DNA of 23,905 nucleotides from a virus, in IMG/VR virus record IMGVR_UViG_3300020371_000056, positions 1 to 23,905 of that record, one strand, 5' to 3'. Under the pieces are notes generated by a model that saw only the letters and a list, made by a program, of their open reading frames with translations, searched no databases and was not told the origin of the DNA. Positions 7,201 to 14,300 of this stretch are shown one piece after another (within the stretch, counting starts at the first letter, position 1; each line of letters opens with the position of its first letter). Both the position numbers and the translations under genes were made by a program.

Positions 7201-10200
7201 CCATTACGATGGTCACACCAACCTTCGTACAATTAGACTCAAATACCTCAACCTTGAAGAAGGTCACGAGAAACATACCGAAGTATATGACGAAGGTCTA
7301 TGCAATGACAATCCAGAAATAGATTATGGATTCCTTGTAGATTCTTCCAATATAGCATGTGTTGACGAATATGGAATTATTTCGTCTGACACTAATTCTA
7401 CTACAGGATGCACTCGGGTAACTGACGGAGAAGTCTTATCAATCCAACCAGGATTTAAGTATTCTGTCGTCCCAAGTCTCATTCCTGCCAGCAGCTTTGA
7501 GGATTACGGAACTCTTACAGATACTCCAGATCCACATCGCGATTATGGTTTCGTTTGGGATACCACTGGATTCAAGTGTCCTGGTGGAAGTCTTGGAACT
7601 CTCAACGGAAATGCACTCGTCGCATTCTCTCGTCCAACAGTTGGAACAGCTGAACTTGGCGGAGTTATCAAACTGTCTGGTGTTGTTGAAGACTTCTTCA
7701 CTCCTCCATATAACGCTACAGGATATATTTCAAGACTTGGTGGAGATGCCATTACTCTGTTCAGTCTTCTCGCTCCATCCGAAGGAGGAACCCTCAGAAA
7801 ACTTGGCGGATCTGCAGAGACTGTACTTTGGGATCCAGATACCGAACAACTTCTATTCAATGTATCTGGTGCATGTGTACCAGTATTCCGTCTGTCACAC
7901 TTTGGATCTGGCACATTCAGAGTTTCTGGAGAAGTTGGTGTTGCTATTCCACGGAAGTACAGTGGTTCTGGAATTATTCCAGTCTCTGGTATTGCAACAG
8001 AAGCATTTGTTGCGAATCCTCCAGATATTACAACACACGCCAAACTCAGTGGCGAAAAAGAAGAGAGAATTCTCAACAGATACACAGGCGAAGGAAGTCT
8101 GTTTGCAATTAATGGTTCTTCTCAGTTGCTCACATTTGCTGAGCAACCAGAAGTTAACATCAGAGTTAGTGGCATTTCTGAAAATGCATTCGTACCAAAC
8201 CACATTGGTTCTGGTTCATTCAGAAAACTATCGGGTGCTGCAGAATCTGTATCGTTCAATCCAGACGAAAGACAGATGTTGTTCTCCTTTATTGGAGAAG
8301 GTCAAGAAGCATTTGTTGCAAATCCACCAGAAGAAGGAACAGAAATTATTCTGTCTGGTTCCACTACACCAGAAATTCTTACATTCTCCGAAGAGTTCTT
8401 CGGAACTATCAGTATTTCTGGAAAGTCTGCGAATGCATTCGTACCAAACCACATTGGTTCTGGTTCATTCAGAAAACTATCTGGTGCTGCAGAATCGTTC
8501 ACTGCGAATCCAGAAGAGAGACAAATGCTCTTCTCCTTTATTGGAGAAGGTCAGGAAGCATTCGTTGCAAATCCACCAGAAGAAGGAACAGAAATTCGTC
8601 TATCTGGTTCTACGGCACCAGAAATTCTCACGTTTGCAGAAGAGTCGTCTGGAACAATTACTCTGTCTGGAACTGCTGGTGTACGTTATGTACCATCTTA
8701 TGCAGGATCGGGTACATTCAGAAAACTATCTGGTGCTGCGGAATCGTTCACTGCAAATCCAGACGAGAGACAGATGCTCTTCTCGTTTACTGGAGAAGGA
8801 AGCGAGACACACACCGAGAACTATGTCGGTATTGAGAAGACAATCAAGATCCGTAGGGGTGCTCTTTCTGACTTCCAGACATTTGATTGGCAACCTTCCT
8901 GGGTATCTTCTGGAACAATCAAAGTTACTGGATCTGCAAATATCAACTTTGTTCCTGCATACGCTGGATCTGGTCTACTCAAGAAATTCTCTGGAGCTGC
9001 TGAATCTATCAGCTTCAATCCAGATGAAAGGCAGATGCTCTTCTCCTTCGTTGGAGAACGCATTTCAGAGAAATTATCTGTTGTTGAGATTGGTGATGGT
9101 AACCTATTTGGTATTGGTGGTCTATCAGAGTCCTTCGCTGCATCACCAGAAGTACGCGCTGATCTAAGAGTTTCTGGTGAGGTATTCATCAGATTCGTTC
9201 CCAACAACGTTGGATTCGGTAACATCTTTGCTATCAGTGGTGCTGCTGAATCTATTACTGTCAACCCAGATGAAAGGCAGTTGCTCTTCTCCTTCACTGG
9301 AGCAGCAGCAGAATCTGCAAGTGTTGCTGAAATTAAGCAAATTGAAGTTGATCTTAGCGGTGATGGAACTCTCGCAAGATCCTTCGCACATGAAGGTTCT
9401 GGAAATCTATCCGTATTTGGCGAAGCAATTGGTAAGTTGCTCGTCAACAATGTTGGATTTGGTAATATCTTTAACCTTGGTGGATCTGCCGAGGCAGTTA
9501 CTTTCAATCCAGACGAGAAGCAAATGCTCTTCTCCTTCACTGGAGAAAGAATTGCAGAGAAGAGAACTTCAAGAGAGGTCAGTCAGGGCGGAACAATCTC
9601 CATTACTGGAACTTCTGGAGATCCAAACCTATCATTTGCGAACGAAGCGGAAGGCAATATTCCACTATCTGGAATTGCTCGCATCAAGGTATCACAAAGA
9701 CACTTTGGTTCTGGTTCACTCTTTGCATTCTCTGGTGGAGCAGAATCTGTTGCGGGAGTACCACCAACAGAGCAAGCACTGTTCAAAGTTTCGGGAGAAT
9801 CCGAAAACAGCAGAACCGCAATATATCATGGTTCTGGTTCACTCAGAAAACTATCTGGTGCTGCCGAATCTCTTACCGTCAATCCAGACGAGAGACAGAT
9901 GCTCTTCTCGTTCTCTGGAGCGGGAACAGAAAACACTACTGCAAGAGAAGTCAGTCAGGGTGGACTATTCAAGGCATCGGGAGAAGCAGGTGTTCTTGTC
10001 AGATTTGCACACACTGGAGAGGGAACAATCTCTATCAGTGGAGATGCACATACTACACGCGCAAGAGACTTTGTTGGATTTGGCACAATTCCGACTCTAT
10101 CTGGTGCTGCAGAGTCTCTCACTTTCAATCCAACAGAAAGAGATATGCTCTTCTCCTTCACAGGAGAACGCATTGCGGAGAGAACAACATTCAGAGAACT

Positions 10201-10477
10201 TGGAACCACAGGCAAGTTTACCTTCTCTGGAACAAGTGGCGATCCTCTTCTCACCTTTGCAGAGCAACCATTTGTTAATATTGATGTCACTGGAGATTCT
10301 AAGGATGTTCGCTCCAGAGCATATCAGGGCGGAGGAACGCTGTTCAGTCTCAACAACGTTGAGGATTCCTTTACTCGCGCACCTTATCAAGGTTCTGGTT
10401 CTCTCAGAATGTCTGGCAATGGTTTCGTACAAGTACAGCTATTCCAGCCATCAAGAGTATATGTCTGGATTATCTAA
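4292..10477 (+). CDS. Giant repeat virion protein, probable tail fibre or spike
   Basis: This 2061-residue protein has no recognisable enzyme motif and is almost certainly an extended structural protein or adhesin. Residues 1-70 form a unique head (YTFTSG, then a D-F-G at 68-70). Residues about 107-238 look like a jelly-roll domain (NPEDPD-like turn, LNLEYYDGSSW, RLIQPDHSG). Larger modules built on D-[YFH]-G motifs begin near 68, 442, 698 and 1011, with further motifs such as DYG at 243 and DHG at 256. From about 1130 to 1990 a degenerate array of ~83-residue units repeats GSG(T/S)FRKLSGAAES and NP(D/E)ERQMLFSF; the latter occurs eight times, from about 1323 to 1946. A unique tail ends QPSRVYVWII. 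There is no Shine-Dalgarno sequence, and a terminator lies just upstream. It sits where T4 carries baseplate and short-fibre genes. Confidence 0.8.
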   Translation: MAVYTFTSGIESESVGQYSNYLLSSLAIRTIGSFTKRTARGLFEFISSEERRTYAYYPAVVDLYTEIDFGNILYTPQPVTATDTVQVDDLNATLSNTILSDSGTGTGTTGGFNIGRHIRFNSTNKPRTVEFSLPNDINSSLTFEVIRGNDTNGGEDPDTAAESLNLEYYDGSSWTSIDTVVAHNDNTFNTLKSVEITIPVVARTAGTQFRLIQPDHSGNNWDHYGFKSLTYTYTYTPTIPSNDYGSITDLNATMVDHGRIVYVTTQEAFGFVKVVSEASWKATNSYEGTGIAFTFGRQTSPAVYGYIVDGKVRSFQLYGSADPVFSPRPQIGGDTSLRGNSAIGIGLGHHGSGVLFSLSNASERKIYDYPATVGGLTLNGRCEDKFTQTISGEGNLFTLQTAVERSVFSYDGSGVLFGFDNLEESVCYDYNSGSVAVFGKEDYGSIIGCTTSLDISGTVSGDAGACLIRVTLGQTATVDSSQPYRIDLPDNSPSNYLDYGFVYNPANLAIDYGLILVTSDLVPFGLFRFDPNVGAADKFTPNWNGSGTIKISGKTEVPLDVGVFGTGSFKKLGGAAETVAFSQETTDLFKVQGSSDIAFRPNWIGQGALFSTSGVGFTESTTFNPPEDTVLFNFAGAGEFSFTPNWNGSGVLFTLQTAVERAVYDYVGSGRLFGFNNLEERRTYDYNCSSVVESRYLDYGLLVDRGAVAITSLGTISISTSETAPTGGIRVDLGSTLSIAPGTTYAIPSQLTTPQTFYDYGVVNDLHDPLEDYGWILGTIASGMPACIYGQIDIFGSSHNVFTPNWVGSGTTRLSGVAYVPLDAKYRGFGFIKSLGGAAEVVAYAEETTDLFKVQGSADPAFVQQHHGEGTLFGISGVAEAVGFNPVDITTHIRITGTAGDPTLGYAHVGSGTLFNFLGLVERASFDYVGSGDIKLHARKPEIYQLSDLAAFTLDDYVVQSNYINLGDINHYDGHTNLRTIRLKYLNLEEGHEKHTEVYDEGLCNDNPEIDYGFLVDSSNIACVDEYGIISSDTNSTTGCTRVTDGEVLSIQPGFKYSVVPSLIPASSFEDYGTLTDTPDPHRDYGFVWDTTGFKCPGGSLGTLNGNALVAFSRPTVGTAELGGVIKLSGVVEDFFTPPYNATGYISRLGGDAITLFSLLAPSEGGTLRKLGGSAETVLWDPDTEQLLFNVSGACVPVFRLSHFGSGTFRVSGEVGVAIPRKYSGSGIIPVSGIATEAFVANPPDITTHAKLSGEKEERILNRYTGEGSLFAINGSSQLLTFAEQPEVNIRVSGISENAFVPNHIGSGSFRKLSGAAESVSFNPDERQMLFSFIGEGQEAFVANPPEEGTEIILSGSTTPEILTFSEEFFGTISISGKSANAFVPNHIGSGSFRKLSGAAESFTANPEERQMLFSFIGEGQEAFVANPPEEGTEIRLSGSTAPEILTFAEESSGTITLSGTAGVRYVPSYAGSGTFRKLSGAAESFTANPDERQMLFSFTGEGSETHTENYVGIEKTIKIRRGALSDFQTFDWQPSWVSSGTIKVTGSANINFVPAYAGSGLLKKFSGAAESISFNPDERQMLFSFVGERISEKLSVVEIGDGNLFGIGGLSESFAASPEVRADLRVSGEVFIRFVPNNVGFGNIFAISGAAESITVNPDERQLLFSFTGAAAESASVAEIKQIEVDLSGDGTLARSFAHEGSGNLSVFGEAIGKLLVNNVGFGNIFNLGGSAEAVTFNPDEKQMLFSFTGERIAEKRTSREVSQGGTISITGTSGDPNLSFANEAEGNIPLSGIARIKVSQRHFGSGSLFAFSGGAESVAGVPPTEQALFKVSGESENSRTAIYHGSGSLRKLSGAAESLTVNPDERQMLFSFSGAGTENTTAREVSQGGLFKASGEAGVLVRFAHTGEGTISISGDAHTTRARDFVGFGTIPTLSGAAESLTFNPTERDMLFSFTGERIAERTTFRELGTTGKFTFSGTSGDPLLTFAEQPFVNIDVTGDSKDVRSRAYQGGGTLFSLNNVEDSFTRAPYQGSGSLRMSGNGFVQVQLFQPSRVYVWII
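5018..7600 (+). repeat. Diverged DYG modules within the giant protein gene
   Basis: At the protein level, modules beginning near residues 243 (with a likely earlier half at 68), 442, 698 and 1011 each contain spaced D-[YFH]-G motifs followed by a hydrophobic pair (for example IDYGLIL, EDYGWIL, RDYGFVW). The third motif of each module comes 11-13 residues after the second. Copies are diverged in DNA, indicating old duplication. Confidence 0.6.
8183..8800 (+). repeat. 249-bp in-frame tandem repeats within the giant protein gene
   Basis: A 50-base stretch at 8183-8232 recurs identically at 8432-8481, exactly 249 bases (83 codons) later. The same period holds for TTCTCCTTTATTGGAGAAGG at 8282 and 8531, and for the CATTCAGAAAACTATC landmark at 8466 and 8715. 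The following unit is 87 codons. Near-identity in DNA shows a recent internal duplication in an otherwise diverged array. Confidence 0.85.
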
Positions 10478-10480
10478 TAG

Positions 10481-10488
10481 TATAAATA
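10481..10488 (+). promoter_or_regulatory. T4-type late promoter box (TATAAATA)
   Basis: An exact TATAAATA lies 3 bases after the stop of the giant gene. By T4 spacing, transcription would start near 10494, about 21 bases before the ATG at 10515. It would serve 10515-11338 and perhaps the large gene beyond. Confidence 0.65.
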
Positions 10489-10514
10489 CATTTGAGAAAA
10501 ACTGTGCGTAAATA

Positions 10515-10973
10515 ATGACCACTCAGGTACAATTTAGGAAGGGCACAACTCCTGAACACGCTCTATTTACTGGAGCTGTCGCTGAAATTACCGTTGATAC
10601 TGATAAAAGAACGGCGGTTGTACATGATGGAAGTGATGCTGGAGGGTTTGAACTCCAGAGAGCGAGATGGGAAGTTGTAAATACCAATGGCAATTTATCT
10701 TGCGGACTAAGATATCTAATTGATACTTCAAGTTCGTCATTGACTCTGCAGATGCCATACGAATCCGCAGGAATTATTCCACACGTTGGAGACATGCTAG
10801 AACTGGTTGACTTCAAGGCAACCTGGGGTATAAATAATGTTATACTCACGACCAGTGGTGGACAACAATTTTTGAACAAATTTGGAAATATTGATCCTGA
10901 ATTTGTTCTTGATGTGACTGGTCTATACGTTCAGTTTATCTGGGACGGAACTTACTGGAGGATCTTAGCATGA
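10515..10973 (+). CDS. Virion structural protein with Mtd-like N-terminal domain
   Basis: Residues about 4-46 of this 152-residue protein (QVQFRKGTTPEHALFTGAVA, EITVDTDKRTAVVHDG, then AGGFEL) match the small N-terminal domain of the Bordetella phage major tropism determinant (Mtd_N type), used by many phage fibre and tail proteins as a trimeric attachment module. The remaining ~100 residues contain GLRYLIDTSS, a P-H-V-G-D-M-L-E-L-V-D turn and a closing W-D-G-T-Y-W-R-I-L strand, like small phage beta-barrels. No retroelement or template repeat is present. An exact TATAAATA lies 26 bases upstream; the ribosome binding site is weak. The stop overlaps the next ATG (ATGA), implying coupling. A baseplate or fibre-attachment role is inferred. 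Confidence 0.75.
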   Translation: MTTQVQFRKGTTPEHALFTGAVAEITVDTDKRTAVVHDGSDAGGFELQRARWEVVNTNGNLSCGLRYLIDTSSSSLTLQMPYESAGIIPHVGDMLELVDFKATWGINNVILTTSGGQQFLNKFGNIDPEFVLDVTGLYVQFIWDGTYWRILA

Positions 10974-11338
10974 GTTTATATCTCAGTGCAAGTACAGCAG
11001 CAGGGGCACAAACAGTACCCCAGTCAAATGACTTTACCGTTCATGCTCTAAGAAGAGACAAGGATGGTATGCTCCGTTATACCGTGGCAAGATCCACAGA
11101 CGACGAAGTTTTTGATTTTCATTATACAGATGGTAGAGAATATTATGATTTTCTACAAGGAAATGAATATCTTGACGCTACTCCAGGAGTAGATAAGCAA
11201 TATTCAAACGATCCACATGATAAATATCAACAGTTCAGGTTTGATTTCAGACGCTTGACATATTTCATTGATGATGATGGATATTTAGTTGCAAGACTAA
11301 ATAAAGATTATGACCACAACACTCAAGGACCTAAGTAA
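10970..11338 (+). CDS. Small conserved phage structural protein of unknown role
   Basis: This 122-residue protein starts MSLYLSAS and overlaps the upstream stop by ATGA. It is acidic and rich in Tyr and Asp in its C-terminal half (DFHYTDGREYYDFLQGNEYL, then FRFDFRRLTYFIDDDGYLVA), with alternating hydrophobic and charged residues typical of beta structure. No catalytic or membrane motif is visible. Its tight coupling to the Mtd-like protein before it and its position 11 bases before a giant fibre-like gene suggest a small virion or attachment component. It resembles uncharacterised cyanophage structural proteins by general pattern only. Confidence 0.7.
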   Translation: MSLYLSASTAAGAQTVPQSNDFTVHALRRDKDGMLRYTVARSTDDEVFDFHYTDGREYYDFLQGNEYLDATPGVDKQYSNDPHDKYQQFRFDFRRLTYFIDDDGYLVARLNKDYDHNTQGPK

Positions 11339-11349
11339 GGATTTAAAAA

Positions 11350-14300
11350 ATGGCAGATTTTAGACTCGGCAGACTAAAGTTTAAGTGGCGCGGTGATTGG
11401 GCGGCGTCTACTGCTTATGTCATTGACGATATTGTCAAGTACGGTGCAAACTCATATGTTTGTACTGTTAATCATACCTCAAACGCTACGGAAACTGGTT
11501 TTTATACCACCGATATCGGATACTTTGATCTCCATACAGAAGGTCTAGAGCAAAAAGGTAACTGGGCACCATCACAGTGGTATACACTTAATGATGTTGT
11601 TAAGTACGGTAATACAATTTATCGTTGTACAACTCCTCATACCTCAGGAAGTTCCTTTGCGTTTGGAAGCTTTGCAGTTTACTCTGAAGGTTTAGTATTT
11701 GAAGATACTTGGGCATCTGGAACTCTTTATCAAAAGGGTGATGTCGTAACGTATGGTGGTTACACATATATTGCCGAGCAAAACTCAACTGGTGTAGCTC
11801 CAAATACAGATACTGCATACTGGAAAGTTCTAACAACTGGTTATCTCTCACAAGGTGAGTATAATTCTGCCGAGGTATATGAACCAGGAAACACCGTTAA
11901 GTATGGTGGTCACACATATGCATGTAAAGTTACTACTAACGATGAAGTCTTAAACCTTGCTTCTGCTAGTGGCGATGGAACTACTGCTACTGCTGTTTTC
12001 CAAACTACTCAACCATCTGCGCCATATGGAATTGGTGATGAAGTTATTGTTGCTGGAATTTCAGAAGCTGCATACAACGGAACAGTTAGAGTAACCGCTT
12101 GTACAACTACTGGATTCTCTTATGCATCTGCAGCTTCTGCAGGTGGAGCAACTGGCGGTACTGCAACATATACTCCAGTTCCTAGCAACACAAGATTCTG
12201 GGATCTAGTTGTTGAAGGTTTCAACTGGACTGGTCAGTGGAATGCTAACTCAGTATATCAACTAGGAGACGTTGTTAATAGAAACGGTAACTCCTATGTT
12301 TGTATTACTTCAAATACTCTAGGCGCGGCAACTGCACCTGAACTTGATTCCAATGGTAATTATTGGAACTACTTGTCGCAGGGTGGTGACGCTGCACAGG
12401 TTCTACAAGATATCGGTGACCTAATCTATCAGGCTGCTGGTGGTATTAACAGAATTGCACTTCCTACGGGTTCAACTGGAACTGCAGCAGAACAAGCAGA
12501 AGCAAGTGGTCAAATTCTAACTGTTGGTGGTTCACCTCTGCTCCCAAGATGGGAAGCAAATAATACTACTGCACCAATTTATTATGTAACTAAAGAAGGT
12601 TCCGACTCAAATAACGGTAGAAGCATTTCTAGAGGTTTTGCTTCACTACGTTATGCTTGCGATAAGATCGCTTCACTTACTGGTTCGGATGCACCATCTG
12701 CTACAAATCCAATCACGATTTACATCAAAGCAGGTGTTTATGACGAAATTCTACCAATCACCGTTCCAGCGCATGTATCTCTTGTTGGTGATAACCTAAG
12801 AACTTCTATCATTCAAGCAGCATCTGGTAGTTCAAATATGCAGGCATTAGTGCTTGCATCTTCACTACAGCATGTTAAGTATGGTGATGTCATTACTAAC
12901 GCTGCAGAAACAAAAACTGCAAAAGTTCTGGATACAGACTATGCAAACAACATTCACCTCCTTAACATTTCAGGCGGAGAATGGGATGCAACAGACAAGT
13001 ATCTAGATATTGTAAGTCACCAGTCTTCAGATGCTAAGAATCTATTAGATGCAAACAGATTGTTTATTGCTCATGAAGCATGGCATAGACTGCAAGCAGT
13101 TGACCCAATCAACACTCCAGTTTCTGGAGATGAAGCAACAGTAAAATCAAGACTTGCAGAATTTGTTGATGCCATGGCATTCAACGTTAAGCATGGTTCT
13201 AATAACAAAGTCTATGATTACATTGTTGATCGTTTAGGTGGTAATGCAATTACTGCAACAGGTCCAGAAGACCGTTCATTGGTTGCTTATATTGAAACCA
13301 TTGCAATCCAAGTTATCAGAAATGAGACTGTTCCTGTAACTTCTGGAAACCTCCAAACTCAAGTCAAAGACTTGACGATTACTCAAGATGTTAATGCACC
13401 TATTTGTGCAACTCAAGCATCTGCAATCTCAACCTTAGTTGGACTTTTTGATACTGCAATTCAGGCAGGTAGTGCAGCGGGAATCACTCAATCACTACCA
13501 CATGTTGATATCAGTTCTGTTTCTACTAGAACTAACGCTGAATCAACAATGCTATACGTTGGTTCTCATACAGTAATCAAGGATATCATCTTCCAGGGAA
13601 TGAGCGGATTTGCTCCATCTGGAATTAATGATAAGGATCTAGATACTTCTACTATCAAAGGTGTATATCTAAGACTTGATCCTGATTCTCCAATTTCTAA
13701 GTCACCATATATCCAAAACTGTGCTGCAATTGGCGGTGCTGCTGTTGGTGTAATGATTGATGGTGGAGTTCACAGTCACTTTGACAATACTTCAACACCA
13801 TCTAACAAGTCAATGGTGTTTGACTCTTTCACACAGATTCTTGACAATGGTGTTGGTTTCTATGTAACTAGAGGTGCTGCTTCTGAGATTGTATCCTGCT
13901 TCACTTACTACGCACATATTTCATACTCCTCAACTAGAGGTGGTAAGATCCGTGCTGTTTCTGGTAACTCTTCTTATGGTAAGTATGGTTGTATCTCTAG
14001 AGGATTTGACGCTACCGAAGCAACTATTGATGGTAATGTTAAAGGTCTTAAGTTAGAATTTGATCCCCAACAACCAAAAGATGGTACTTTCACTAACGGA
14101 GAAAGAATTGTTGGTGGAACTTCAGGTGCTGTAGGTGAACTAATTAATACTCAAGAAGGCGTTAGTAAAATTTACTTCTTCCCAATTACAGGATCGTTCG
14201 TTCAAAATGAGACTGTTACTGGATCTACATCTGGTGCATATGTAACTACAACTAATAATACAAGTGCTCTAGAAGGTCAAAAAGGATTCATTCTCACAGT

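Noticed and set aside
7497-9167. Long open frame (556 codons) overlapping the giant gene in another + frame, continued by another at 9177-10511
   Set aside because: It follows the repeats of the giant gene, has a low-complexity Leu/Ser/His-rich translation with no recognisable domain, and lacks a ribosome binding site. The main frame has clear protein-level repeat conservation, so these are by-products of repeated codons.
8821-9540. Antisense open frame of 239 codons inside the giant gene
   Set aside because: It mirrors the repeat array, with repetitive Ser/Ala/Pro translation and no domain or promoter. All other genes are on the + strand.
10829-10836. Exact TATAAATA inside the gene at 10515
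   Set aside because: It lies 134 bases before the next start, inside coding sequence, with no fitting leader. It is probably a chance match in AT-rich DNA.
10515-10973. Diversity-generating retroelement suggested by the Mtd-like domain
   Set aside because: No reverse transcriptase, template repeat or matching variable repeat is visible. Only the N-terminal attachment domain resembles Mtd.
12580-14080. Calling the 1563-residue protein an active pectate lyase
   Set aside because: The beta-helix pattern is visible but catalytic residues cannot be placed from sequence alone. Many phage beta-helices only bind.
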